From contig JANQTJ010000015.1 in assembly GCA_030731745.1 (NCBI GenBank), positions 161,819-225,818 on the forward strand: a stretch of DNA of 64,000 bases. Reading direction: 5' to 3'. The notes under the pieces are model-generated. The model had not been told where the DNA came from, did no database searches, and worked only from the letters and a program-made list of their open reading frames with translations. This DNA is from Flaviramulus sp. GTDB taxonomy: Bacteria; Bacteroidota; Bacteroidia; Flavobacteriales; Flavobacteriaceae. This document shows, piece after piece, positions 9,044-18,592 of this stretch. Each line of letters starts with the position of its first letter. The first letter of the stretch is position 1. The position numbers and the translations under genes are program-made.

Positions 9044-10240
9044 TTAATCGGTTCCTTTAGTAGTTGATGTGTGCTGCGTATGTATAAATGTTTTATTAGC
9101 TCCTTTTATTTTTAGTAAAGACAACAGCATCATTAACATGCCTTTTGGTAAGCTTGACAGGGCTTTTAATGTTTTTAAATTATAAAATGATTTTGGTACT
9201 GAAAAAATAAAAGACAATACACATGCTATTACTAAAACAATCCAATAATTTGTTAAATACATTTGATTCTCTAATAAATAATTGATTAATACAAAACCTA
9301 CACTGCAAAGTATAACCGCACCTAATAATAATATTCGTGGTGGTTGAATAAACTGAATGGCTTTATCAAAATAATCAATATTCCCTTTTAGTAATAAGTG
9401 TTTAAAAGCACTTAAAATATCCTTTCTGAAATAATGAAATTGTGCTGACAGCCATCTACGACGTTGATTACCAAAAACTTCAGATTTCTGGATTTTTTCA
9501 TCATAAACAACCGCGTCATCCAAATACACTATTTTACGACCTTCTTTAAGCATTTTTAATTCAATCTCTTTATCAAAACCACCAATAGCAGTTACTGTAG
9601 ACATGAGAGTTTTAAAATAGTTATACCGAAAAGCCATTCCAGAACCTATTATAGCTGATGAAAGCCCTAATATCCTATGACCTTTTCTGAAAATATTATT
9701 ATTTATTTCTTCGCTAATGGCATCAAGTACTGCCCAAGAATTATTTACATTTTTAGCAGTTCTGTGTCCTTGTACTGCAATAAAGTCATACTCGAAAGCA
9801 GCATTTATTTTCTTTAAAAAATCAGTTGCCATAACATTATCCGCATCTAAAACAACGGCAATATCATAATCACTTTCAAGAGCTGCCATGGCTTTATTTA
9901 AGGCTTTAGATTTTGTGCTTTTTTCAAAACTTACTTCAATTAGTTTTATAGGTAATGTTTTTAAACTATTTAAAGTTTCTTTTTTAAATGAATCTGCTAT
10001 AATTACAACATCGTATAAATTTGAAGGATATTCTTGTTTTAAAGCTAAATTTGCAACTTCAATAATTACCTCATCTTCTTTATAACCTGGAATAAGAACA
10101 GCCATTTTTTTCATATTACCATTATCAGCATATTTTTTTTGCTTGTAAAAAAGACTAGCTACTGAAAATATTAAAATATATAAAGTTGCCAAACCTAAAA
10201 GAAGTAGTAAAACAATTTGTATAGTATTAAATATTAGCAT
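9044..10240 (-). CDS. Membrane glycosyltransferase family 2
   Basis: Inner-membrane GT2 of 398 residues. An N-terminal helix (about 5-32) is followed by a GT-A domain with the metal motif LDADN (D132, D134) and the processive-enzyme box QRRRW at 259-263. Two or three C-terminal membrane helices follow (about 300-365). This architecture resembles polysaccharide synthases that polymerise while exporting, so it could build a homopolymer stretch or transfer a single residue. It is one of two membrane GT2 proteins in the operon; the other (5421-6611) lacks the QxxRW box. Confidence 0.85.
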   Translation of the reverse strand: MLIFNTIQIVLLLLLGLATLYILIFSVASLFYKQKKYADNGNMKKMAVLIPGYKEDEVIIEVANLALKQEYPSNLYDVVIIADSFKKETLNSLKTLPIKLIEVSFEKSTKSKALNKAMAALESDYDIAVVLDADNVMATDFLKKINAAFEYDFIAVQGHRTAKNVNNSWAVLDAISEEINNNIFRKGHRILGLSSAIIGSGMAFRYNYFKTLMSTVTAIGGFDKEIELKMLKEGRKIVYLDDAVVYDEKIQKSEVFGNQRRRWLSAQFHYFRKDILSAFKHLLLKGNIDYFDKAIQFIQPPRILLLGAVILCSVGFVLINYLLENQMYLTNYWIVLVIACVLSFIFSVPKSFYNLKTLKALSSLPKGMLMMLLSLLKIKGANKTFIHTQHTSTTKGTD

Positions 10241-10286
10241 AATAAATTTTTTATAATTAATTGAGTTTGGAACTTGGTCTAAAAAA

Positions 10287-11228
10287 CTACTTTAGTTTTC
10301 TTATTTTATTTCTAACTTTTAAAGCTACCTCTCTTAAAAATGGTAAATGTTTCCCACTTTTTAGATTGTACATAAAGGATTCGGATTCAAAAATCATTTC
10401 AAAATTCGCGGTACATAGTACTGGTTTTTTAGATATCCTGTTGATTTCTACCGCTTGGTTATATTCACTTTCTATGAATAAAACGTAGGGTTTAGACATG
10501 TAGGCTTTTGCCTTATGATCACCATGATTATTGGCTTTTTGGCGTGCTGCCATATCTGGTAAGTCTAACATAACTAGATCGTTGTATTTAATGTTGTTTG
10601 CGGCTAACCAAGTTTCAGTTTCTTTACGATACTTCTCTAGACGAGATGTAACAATCGTTCCTATTTTTGCGCCAGGGACGAATAGTGGGGGCGCATTTAG
10701 AATAAATTTGATATATTTTTCACCATCATCATTTTGCTCTGGTGTTGGGTCTGCACATAACACACCATCAATATCAAAGCAAGCTTTTTCTAAAGACGTA
10801 TGGTTTAAAATGTTCCATTGAAAATAGCGTGGAAGTGGCACAGTTTCAAAAAAGTAATCTACCATTTTTTCTTTGCCAGGAATGACATAAATAGCACAGT
10901 ATTTTATATCAAATTTATCTTCAAGATGTTTTAAAGTTTCTTTACATTCAATCATAGCAGAGCCAGAAGCTATACTATCATCTACAACTAATACCTTTTT
11001 ATTTTCGCCATTAGCATCAAAAAATTGACTTCGGGCACCTGCTTTATAGATATGACCGTTTAAAAACGAATCGATATCGGTATAGGGTCTATTGAGGTAA
11101 AGCGATAATAAATTGGCTGGCAGCATACCGCTTCTTGGTACACCAACGATTAAATCAAAATCGCGAGGAATTATACTTAAGCGTTGAAGTATAATGTTGT
11201 TGAGGTCTTTTATGTTTCTATAATACAT
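10287..11228 (-). CDS. Phosphoribosyltransferase-HAD phosphatase fusion
   Basis: Two-domain protein of 313 residues. The N-terminal half (about 1-145) is a type I phosphoribosyltransferase fold with the PRPP-binding loop VVDDSIASGSA at 81-91. The C-terminal half begins with a HAD-like motif FDIDGVLCAD at 151-160 and contains TSRLEKYR (motif II-like). The first domain would bind PRPP and the second would hydrolyse or transfer a phosphate. Neither substrate is known to me. Its place between the polymerase and the glycosyltransferases suggests that it makes a ribose-derived or phosphorylated building block for the polymer; this is inference. Nucleotide salvage is the alternative. Confidence 0.75.
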   Translation of the reverse strand: MYYRNIKDLNNIILQRLSIIPRDFDLIVGVPRSGMLPANLLSLYLNRPYTDIDSFLNGHIYKAGARSQFFDANGENKKVLVVDDSIASGSAMIECKETLKHLEDKFDIKYCAIYVIPGKEKMVDYFFETVPLPRYFQWNILNHTSLEKACFDIDGVLCADPTPEQNDDGEKYIKFILNAPPLFVPGAKIGTIVTSRLEKYRKETETWLAANNIKYNDLVMLDLPDMAARQKANNHGDHKAKAYMSKPYVLFIESEYNQAVEINRISKKPVLCTANFEMIFESESFMYNLKSGKHLPFLREVALKVRNKIRKLK

Positions 11229-11287
11229 AATGTAGGATTTAAGTTTTTATAATTAGTTCTATAATACCCTAAAATTTGGGAGTTGTT

Positions 11288-12775
11288 TTAATTAGTTATA
11301 GGATCCAATTTTGTTGTTTCATTATCAATTTCTTGCTCAAAAACACTCGTATTTAAAATAATCGCCATTGTTGCATAAATGAGTAATGCTGTAGGCATTT
11401 GCCCTAAAACGGCATTACCATAAGATGCTACCATAATACCAGCCATTCCAGCGATTAAAGCAGAAATTTTATATTTTAAATAAGGGTCTTCAATTTTAAA
11501 CATAACGATAAGACTTGCCTTTGCCATAATGTAAAACAAGATGGCTAAATGCAACAATAAGCCAATAATACCTTGTTCTACCCATATTAATACATACCAA
11601 CTATCTGTAGCAACATTAGAGAGAAATGCATGTGGTAGATACTTTTGGGCTTTGGTTCCACCGTGCCCAATACCACCTCCAAAAGGTCTTGAGGACAAAT
11701 AATTTTTAAGTATTTTTTGATTGTCCAAACGCACTTGTAATGAGGCGTCATTAGGATCGAAAGCAGTTCGCATTCTTCGTATTTGGGCATTGCCTTGTCC
11801 AATACTGGTGAATTTAAAAAAGATAAAAACTATGGCTAAAAATATGATACCTGCACTCAACACTTTAATGTTTTTACTAAGCACAAAATAGGTCATAAAG
11901 CCAACTATTGGAACGCTTAAAGCTCCACGCGTACCTGAAATCACCATGCCATAGATTCCTAAAAGGCCAACAAGGATAAAAATTAATTTAGGTATAATTT
12001 TTTTCTGAGACATGGCGTAGATTAAAAAAACAACTCCAGTATAACCTTGATTTGCGCCAAATTGTCCAGCGTCACTATAAAACGAAAAGACACGCAGTTT
12101 TCCAAATAATATATGTGTTTTATAGCTACCTTCATTCAACCATTCTTGTTCTGCGAAATCGACACCAAAAATCATTTGCATAATCCCTTTCAATGTTCCT
12201 AATACAGAAAAGAAAGCCCAGATATAAAAGAAATAATTTAGTTTTTTATTAGTATTAATAAGCATTAAGGTCAAAGGCACAAAAAGAAAAGGATAAAAGG
12301 CAATACCACGTCCAGATACCCAAGCAGCAATGCTACGTGCTTCTGGATTAGCCAGTTGAAAAATGGCATACCCGACCCAAATGGTTACTAGTAGTGTAAC
12401 ATCTTTTTTTGCAGGAGACCAGTCTACACGTGTTCTAAATCTATTTAAAAATAGTGCTAAGTAGGTTAACACTAAAATACCATCAATTGCGAATCCCAAA
12501 GGCAAACCTTTAATATACCTTCCAATACCAAGAATTGTAAAGTTTAATACGATTGCTGTATAAAACCCAATGATTGGATAGGTGAATAAGTAATAAAGAT
12601 ATACGCCTCCAAAAATTAAAGCGAGTAAAAGACCAACTCCAATAATTTCTAATTTAGTGACTATTAAAGCACAAATTAGAATAATGCTAAATAACACAAG
12701 CAAAGCACTAGGTCTGGAGAGATTCATGGAACCTGAGTAACTTTCAAAAGGGTTTATGTTGTTACCATCGCTCAT
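11288..12775 (-). CDS. O-antigen ligase/polymerase-like membrane protein (Wzy-type)
   Basis: Integral membrane protein of 495 residues with about ten to twelve hydrophobic helices. A large periplasmic loop lies near residues 330-390 and contains FGGGIGHGGT, typical of the Wzy_C/O-antigen ligase family. In a Wzx/Wzy pathway it would polymerise repeat units on the periplasmic side. It overlaps the flippase gene by 4 bases (12772-12775). Ligase and polymerase activities cannot be separated by sequence, but the adjacent Wzx and Wzc-like genes favour polymerase. Confidence 0.82.
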   Translation of the reverse strand: MSDGNNINPFESYSGSMNLSRPSALLVLFSIILICALIVTKLEIIGVGLLLALIFGGVYLYYLFTYPIIGFYTAIVLNFTILGIGRYIKGLPLGFAIDGILVLTYLALFLNRFRTRVDWSPAKKDVTLLVTIWVGYAIFQLANPEARSIAAWVSGRGIAFYPFLFVPLTLMLINTNKKLNYFFYIWAFFSVLGTLKGIMQMIFGVDFAEQEWLNEGSYKTHILFGKLRVFSFYSDAGQFGANQGYTGVVFLIYAMSQKKIIPKLIFILVGLLGIYGMVISGTRGALSVPIVGFMTYFVLSKNIKVLSAGIIFLAIVFIFFKFTSIGQGNAQIRRMRTAFDPNDASLQVRLDNQKILKNYLSSRPFGGGIGHGGTKAQKYLPHAFLSNVATDSWYVLIWVEQGIIGLLLHLAILFYIMAKASLIVMFKIEDPYLKYKISALIAGMAGIMVASYGNAVLGQMPTALLIYATMAIILNTSVFEQEIDNETTKLDPITN

Positions 12776-14163
12776 GATTTCATGCTGTTTTCAATGTTAA
12801 CAAACGTTTCATAACGATTATGCGTTGCTTTATTAAAAAGCCCAAAATAAAATTTTAAACCACTTCTAAAAACTTCTCGATACGATAAGGATATCTCTTT
12901 GTTAAAGAAGTACATACCAAGCCATATACCTAAAAGCGTAAAAAAGATAGATGCTATAGCTACAAGAATTAGCGATTTAAAGATGAAAATGGCTATTAAG
13001 TCACCAATGATATTGGCTACCAACATCACAAAAACTTTTAAAGCATTAATCTGTGGTTTATTAATACTATCTAGACCAATCCCAGTCATTCTATCAATAG
13101 GTAATAATAGACCATATAGAGAAAAAACTCTAACAATATTTACAACGTTAAATCCAGTTTCAGGATCAGTTTCTAGGTATTGATTGCCACTAATTAAGAG
13201 TACAAAAAAATCAGCAAACACAAAGGTAAATAGACTGATTCCCATAAAAAGATAGGTTAAAGCACCTGAATAACTGTAAAATAATTCTTTTACTTCATCT
13301 ACTTTATTTAGAACACTCGCTTTTGACATTTTAGGAAATGCCGTTGCAGCAAAACTCCTTAGCGGTATTTGTTGCAATTCGGTAAGTTTTAAAGGTATGC
13401 TGTAAAGAGCCACAGCTGCACTGCCAAGTGGACTTAAACTTATTATTAGTGTATCTACACTGCGCAATAAGTTTGTTCCAATTAGGGTAAATGTAGTGTA
13501 TTTACCAAAATGTAATAAGGTTTTATTCGTATCTCTACTGGCTTTGTTAATTAAAAGAACACCATCCCAACCTAAAATAAGACTCATTAAAGAGGTAATA
13601 GCATTAATAACAAGTAAGGCAATAACCAATTGGGTTAATGTTAAGTCTAACATTATAAAGTTGATTAATATAACCAAAAAGAATAGACCACTATTAACTG
13701 CTTTTAACGCTAAAATTTGAGCATACTTTCTGTCAGCCTGCAATACCACAAGCGCAATGTTCCAAGGCAAGTTTAAAAAGGCAAGAAGGGGATACCATGT
13801 AAAGAATATATTATAGCCAGAATTGAGAATAGCCTCAGGAAATAAAGTTTTAGAGGTTATCAATAATAGGGCAACCAAAACAGTAGCCCCTAAACTAATA
13901 AGTGCATTTGACCCAATAAGTTTTAGTCTAGCTTTCTCATCAGCGCCAGATAAATATCTAATTAGACCTGTGTTTGTAATACCAAATCGAAACATTTCAA
14001 CAAGAGATCCTGCAGCAACGAAAAGTACCCATTCGCCAAATACTTCTAGTGACAACGTTCTTGCTAATAAAGCAAAACCAGCAATACCCAATATAGCAAT
14101 AACGAGGTTCCCTGTTAATGAAAGGAAATTATCTTCTCGTACTATTTTTTTAAGGGTTTTCAT
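12772..14163 (-). CDS. Polysaccharide flippase (Wzx-like)
   Basis: Multi-pass membrane protein of 463 residues, with about twelve to fourteen predicted helices, of the MATE/MVF-related polysaccharide exporter group. The N-terminal LSLEVFGEWVLFVAAGSLVE resembles the amphipathic first repeat of Wzx proteins. It should move the undecaprenyl-linked repeat unit across the inner membrane. It lies between the Wzc-like gene (12-base gap) and the Wzy-like gene (4-base overlap), the usual neighbourhood for this function. Confidence 0.85.
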   Translation of the reverse strand: MKTLKKIVREDNFLSLTGNLVIAILGIAGFALLARTLSLEVFGEWVLFVAAGSLVEMFRFGITNTGLIRYLSGADEKARLKLIGSNALISLGATVLVALLLITSKTLFPEAILNSGYNIFFTWYPLLAFLNLPWNIALVVLQADRKYAQILALKAVNSGLFFLVILINFIMLDLTLTQLVIALLVINAITSLMSLILGWDGVLLINKASRDTNKTLLHFGKYTTFTLIGTNLLRSVDTLIISLSPLGSAAVALYSIPLKLTELQQIPLRSFAATAFPKMSKASVLNKVDEVKELFYSYSGALTYLFMGISLFTFVFADFFVLLISGNQYLETDPETGFNVVNIVRVFSLYGLLLPIDRMTGIGLDSINKPQINALKVFVMLVANIIGDLIAIFIFKSLILVAIASIFFTLLGIWLGMYFFNKEISLSYREVFRSGLKFYFGLFNKATHNRYETFVNIENSMKS

Positions 14164-14175
14164 CAGGTTTTGTGA

Positions 14176-16554
14176 TTAAATTTGATTTTTTGAGAAAAAT
14201 TGAAATTTAAATATTGCTTTTATTTTCTTTCTTAGCATACTTCGCTTCTTTGGTAACTCACCCAAAACAAACTCTACCTCGTTAATATTAACACCGTTAA
14301 CAAGTATTCTAATTTTTGCCTCGCAGGCCTCTCTTAAATTGCTAATAGCAGATTCGTCTGCATCAGACCAAACTCTGTTAGATCGTGCAACCAGAATATT
14401 TAAATCTGCATTAATGATTAATTCTGAAGGATAGTTATAATAGATTAATGATGGCATTTCAATAATTATGAAGTCGGGTTTGTAATTTAAAGTAATGTTA
14501 TTCTCCTTTAAGATATCGCTATAACTTTTAGCATCATAGAACTTGCTATTTATGGTATAAGTGTAGCATTCTGAATAATCAAGATACGTTGAGATGTCTG
14601 CAAGAAATGGGTTCTCTAGATCTATGCGTGGATCTGGATAACCTAAAATTTTATTGAGTATAGGAAACTTTCTTTGTTGTTTAACAGGCTCCTTTTTTTC
14701 GGCGTAATTTAATAGCAATATCTTTTTACCTTCTTGTTTTAAAGTTTTTGCAATATTACCTGCTAATACGGTTTTGCCTTCTTTCTTTTGTGTACTAAAA
14801 ACGACAATGGTTTTAGGCGTGTTTTCTAAATTTTGAGTTCCGAAATACTGTAGTGTATTTTGCGTAATTATTTCAATTAATCGTTTTTGAATAAACGGTA
14901 AGTTAATATTGCCTGCATCTAAAACCATTTTTGGCATCATACCCAAGGGTAAAAAGTCAGTTTTTTTATTTGCTCGGATGGAGTTTTTAAGGGTATCATC
15001 AAAATACTCCATAACTAATATAATTCCTAATGTTAATATACCACCTAAGAATGCTGCAGCTATGATTAGGATAGCTCTTTTTGTTGGATTAGGAGAGAGT
15101 GGGTAATAAGGTGGATCGATAGTTTTTAGGTTAGACGAAAGTTCATTGTCTTGTAGTTTTAGTTTTGCAAGATTTAATCCGTGAAGTATTTCTAAATAGC
15201 CTTGTTCTGATACAGAGATTTCACGTTCTATACGTTTTATGTTTGCACCAGCTGGAGCATAAGTAGCGTACTGTTCTTCAAACTTTTTGTTTTGTTGATC
15301 CATGACCTGAATTTTGGCCTTGAGGCTTTCTGTTTCCACCACATTATCCATCCACTCCGGTAGTATTTTATTTAGAGGAACACCATCAACAGAATTCTGA
15401 TAGCTATAAATTTTATCTACACTCGCCTCAATCTCTTTGGTTAACGCTTCCTTTTGCTTTTTTAATTCGGATAATTTACCAATGATAAGTTCATTGTTTT
15501 TTGAGTCTACACGGGCTTCATTAAATGCAATTTCGTAATTAATTTCTCCCAGTAATTTCTTTTTGTCTAGAACATTATTATTTTCACTTTGTATGAGTTC
15601 TTGAATATCTAATTTTTCTTCAAGTCTTTTAGTAGCAGCTTCAGTGCCGGCAAGTTGGGCTTTTTTGTTATTGTAATCTACTTCCATGTCCTCTTTAACA
15701 ACAGCAACGGCCTTACTTTGCTCGTAGTAGTTAATAATGTTGTAAGATTTATTGAATTCAAGTAATTTATCTTCCGCTTTTTTCAAATTTTCACTGGCTT
15801 GAGCTAATTGTTCTTCAAAATATTTTACAACAGCGTCAGATCTGTTTTCCTTTATATTCTTGTAATTTTTAATACAAACTTCGTTGTATATGGCTAGTGT
15901 TTGTTGACATATACCAGGGTCATTTACAGTGTAACTTAGTTTGATTAAATCACTACTATTAATTCTTACCGCAGTTATACCTGAAACTGCTTTTATGGAA
16001 TAATGCTTGTCGTCTTCGTAGTTTAATAATTCATAGATGTAATTATCACTACTACTGCGCATTAGCGTCAATAAGTTTTGAACTGTTTTCTCGTAATTGT
16101 AGCGGTTTATTTCCGCTGGAAGTGGATTATTAACTATTACACTTTCGGTATTAGCACCCGCATTATTGTCGCCTTTTTGTATGTACTCGTAAATATCATG
16201 GGGAACCTTAAGTCTTAGTTCGTCATATAATTGCTTAGATATATATTTTGGATTGGCTTCTGGTAACATGAGGTGTAATGCTAACAATCTAACTGCAACC
16301 TCTTCCTGAGTTTCTCTAGAATTGATAATGTTAATTAAATTATCAAAGGCAATATTAGTAGCAAAATAATTAAATGTTTTTTCCATTTCTATGGAAGATC
16401 CTGTAGCAAGACCTGTATATAGCATAGTTTCAGACGAATACTCAAAACTTGGATTCATTGTGAGTAATAATACCGATATGGCAAGTAAAAATGGCACTAG
16501 GATAAGAAGTGCTATGTGCCTTAAAATCAATCGTATGAAATCAATTATCTTCAT
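14176..16554 (-). CDS. Wzc/GumC-like polysaccharide co-polymerase with degenerate BY-kinase domain
   Basis: Inner-membrane chain-length determinant of 792 residues. It has an N-terminal membrane helix (about 12-30), a large periplasmic region rich in coiled coil (about 250-460), a second helix (about 498-518) and a cytosolic ATPase-like domain. Walker A is imperfect (STQKKEGKT, 587-595). The Walker A' aspartates of tyrosine autokinases are absent (ILLLNYAEKK, 612-621). Walker B has Glu instead of Asp (IIIEMPS, 696-702). There is no C-terminal tyrosine cluster. I infer it acts as a structural co-polymerase without kinase activity. It lies 4 bases after the TolC-like gene. Confidence 0.85.
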   Translation of the reverse strand: MKIIDFIRLILRHIALLILVPFLLAISVLLLTMNPSFEYSSETMLYTGLATGSSIEMEKTFNYFATNIAFDNLINIINSRETQEEVAVRLLALHLMLPEANPKYISKQLYDELRLKVPHDIYEYIQKGDNNAGANTESVIVNNPLPAEINRYNYEKTVQNLLTLMRSSSDNYIYELLNYEDDKHYSIKAVSGITAVRINSSDLIKLSYTVNDPGICQQTLAIYNEVCIKNYKNIKENRSDAVVKYFEEQLAQASENLKKAEDKLLEFNKSYNIINYYEQSKAVAVVKEDMEVDYNNKKAQLAGTEAATKRLEEKLDIQELIQSENNNVLDKKKLLGEINYEIAFNEARVDSKNNELIIGKLSELKKQKEALTKEIEASVDKIYSYQNSVDGVPLNKILPEWMDNVVETESLKAKIQVMDQQNKKFEEQYATYAPAGANIKRIEREISVSEQGYLEILHGLNLAKLKLQDNELSSNLKTIDPPYYPLSPNPTKRAILIIAAAFLGGILTLGIILVMEYFDDTLKNSIRANKKTDFLPLGMMPKMVLDAGNINLPFIQKRLIEIITQNTLQYFGTQNLENTPKTIVVFSTQKKEGKTVLAGNIAKTLKQEGKKILLLNYAEKKEPVKQQRKFPILNKILGYPDPRIDLENPFLADISTYLDYSECYTYTINSKFYDAKSYSDILKENNITLNYKPDFIIIEMPSLIYYNYPSELIINADLNILVARSNRVWSDADESAISNLREACEAKIRILVNGVNINEVEFVLGELPKKRSMLRKKIKAIFKFQFFSKNQI

Positions 16555-16558
16555 GAGT

Positions 16559-17344
16559 TTAATTTAAATTTTCTAAGTCAAATGAAAAGCCGGCTAAATC
16601 TTCAAGTAGTTTTTTTGCCACAAGGTAATTAGACTTTGAAACTTCATAATCTGATTCTATTCTAGAGGTAATGTCTGAGATTCTTACATATTCTGAAACT
16701 GTTGTAATTCCATTTGTAAATTCTTTTTCTACCATTTCCATATTAACCTTGGCGTTACCCAAGGTTAATGCTTTTATTTTTAATAATTTTTGCTTTAATA
16801 TAAGGTCATGGTATTGACTAATAACCATTTGCCTTAATTGGTCTTCTTGAGATTGCGCAAGGGCCTTTGCTTCGTCTAATTGTAGTTCAGCAATTTTGGT
16901 CTGGTTTTTTCTATTGATGCCGTCGAATATTGGAAACTTAACGTAAAATCCTACATTATAATTAAATTGGGTAGATACCGTTGAAAGGGCATTATTTGCA
17001 TTGGTAATACTATCGTCACTAGTTGAAAAATTATTTAGAGTACCATATTGGGTGTTGGCTTGGATACCAAAATTACGCGTCCAGTATAATTGTTCCGATT
17101 TGAGTGTTGTCTTTTTGACCTCAATCTCTGCAATATTGAAACGCACCATTGCATTTCGTTTTAAAACAGAATCTATAACAGTTTTTAGGGGTGGTAAACC
17201 GAATTCTAATCTCGCATCACTTTGTGTAATGTTTTCTATTTTAGAACTGTCAACAATTTTAATATTAGGAGCCTGTGCTCCACAAGTTTGAATAACAAAT
17301 ACTGTGATTATTGGAAGTAAGAGTATATTTAATAATGGCTTCAT
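16559..17344 (-). CDS. Short TolC-like outer membrane efflux protein
   Basis: Periplasmic/outer-membrane protein of 261 residues with an N-terminal signal peptide ending near CGAQA. The body is helical: FNIAEIEVKKTTLKSEQLYW, LDEAKALAQSQEDQLRQMVI and NGITTVSEYVRISDI match the outer membrane efflux family. It is only about 60 percent of the usual 420-490 residues, as if only part of the usual two-repeat architecture were kept. The reading frame is intact and the start context looks real, so it is probably not a recent truncation. Its position next to the Wzc-like gene suggests it replaces or assists a Wza-type export channel, which I do not see in the window. Confidence 0.75.
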   Translation of the reverse strand: MKPLLNILLLPIITVFVIQTCGAQAPNIKIVDSSKIENITQSDARLEFGLPPLKTVIDSVLKRNAMVRFNIAEIEVKKTTLKSEQLYWTRNFGIQANTQYGTLNNFSTSDDSITNANNALSTVSTQFNYNVGFYVKFPIFDGINRKNQTKIAELQLDEAKALAQSQEDQLRQMVISQYHDLILKQKLLKIKALTLGNAKVNMEMVEKEFTNGITTVSEYVRISDITSRIESDYEVSKSNYLVAKKLLEDLAGFSFDLENLN

Positions 17345-17358
17345 TTGGTATTTTATAA

Positions 17359-18561
17359 TTAAACGGTATCTGATTGAAATAAAGCGGGAATGGTTCTTAA
17401 AATAAGTTTTATATCATACCAAAAGGAATAGTTATCACCATAAAAATGATCTGCATATTCATTATCTAGTCGCATTCTTTCTTCTTCAGACATTTTGCCA
17501 CCTTTGCCTCTTAATTCTACTTGCCATAAACCAGTAATTCCAGGAGGTGCAAGAAAACGTTTTGATAAATCGTCTGCTGTTAACATTTCTGCTTCATAAA
17601 CAGGTAAAGGTCTATTTCCTACAATAGACATATCGCCTTTTAAAACATTTATTAGTTGTGGTAATTCATCAATACTAGTATTTCTTATAAATTTACCAAC
17701 CTTAGTTATACGTGGATCATCAACAATTTTCACAAAAGTTGAATTGTTTTTTGCTGCTTCTCTTTTTTGAACATTAAACCAATAATCACATATCTCATGT
17801 GTATCAATATACATTATAGGAGAACATGTTTCGTTTTTTGGTAAAACACTACATTTAGGACAAGGAACATCTAAAGGGTTTTCTGTAGTTTTTGTTTCTT
17901 CTTTCTTGTATTGATTTTTTTCTAAAGCCAATTTTTTAAGAAGTTCATCTGATCCTGTACGCATTGAACGTAATTTGTAAAAATCAAATGTTTTACGTCC
18001 TACCCGTTTAGAAATGTAATATACTTTTCCTTTCGACTCTAATCGAATAGCTAGTATAATAAGCAACAAAAAAGGCGATGCTACGAGTAGTACTGATGAT
18101 GCCACAAAAATATCAAAAAGACGTTTTGAAATAGGCATACTGTAAACTTCCTCATTTGGTTCAGGTAGTTTTGAAATTTCTGAGCTTTTTTTATGAGCGC
18201 ATAAAAATTCTATTCTGTTTAATATTTCTAATGAAGAAGTAGAATTTGTAACATAATAATCATTAACCTGCTTTTTAAACGCAAGCTTATAAACATCGCT
18301 ATTAAATTCTTTAGATATAAGAATAAATGGGATGTTGCTTAATTCTGGTTGCTCTTTAATCCAGTCATATAAATATAATCCGTTATTTCCAGGTAAATTA
18401 TAATTACATACTATAGCATCTATTTGAGCTTTAGAATTAAAGTACTTAATAGCTATAGCGCTATTTTCAAAATGATTAATAGATACCTTTTTATTTTCAT
18501 TTATTGATTGAAAATAATCTGGATTGTTACCTATTGATAATATATTTAGATTTGGAGTCAT
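17359..18561 (-). CDS. Undecaprenyl-phosphate sugar phosphotransferase with N-terminal pseudo-receiver domain
   Basis: Priming enzyme that places the first sugar phosphate on undecaprenyl phosphate. I start it at the ATG at 18561 (400 residues); the longer frame overlaps the preceding gene. Residues about 1-125 have a receiver-like fold but lack its acidic residues: the phosphoacceptor position is Asn53 (VCNYNLPG), and the acidic pair and switch Lys are missing. One membrane hairpin (about 148-172) leads to the bacterial sugar transferase domain with YKLRSMR, DELPQ (298-302), VGNRPLP and PGITGLWQV. An insert holds four cysteines (C234, C237, C246, C258) that could bind a metal. Confidence 0.87.
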   Translation of the reverse strand: MTPNLNILSIGNNPDYFQSINENKKVSINHFENSAIAIKYFNSKAQIDAIVCNYNLPGNNGLYLYDWIKEQPELSNIPFILISKEFNSDVYKLAFKKQVNDYYVTNSTSSLEILNRIEFLCAHKKSSEISKLPEPNEEVYSMPISKRLFDIFVASSVLLVASPFLLLIILAIRLESKGKVYYISKRVGRKTFDFYKLRSMRTGSDELLKKLALEKNQYKKEETKTTENPLDVPCPKCSVLPKNETCSPIMYIDTHEICDYWFNVQKREAAKNNSTFVKIVDDPRITKVGKFIRNTSIDELPQLINVLKGDMSIVGNRPLPVYEAEMLTADDLSKRFLAPPGITGLWQVELRGKGGKMSEEERMRLDNEYADHFYGDNYSFWYDIKLILRTIPALFQSDTV

Positions 18562-18592
18562 CTTATTGAATCTTATAGTTTTAATTAATTGA

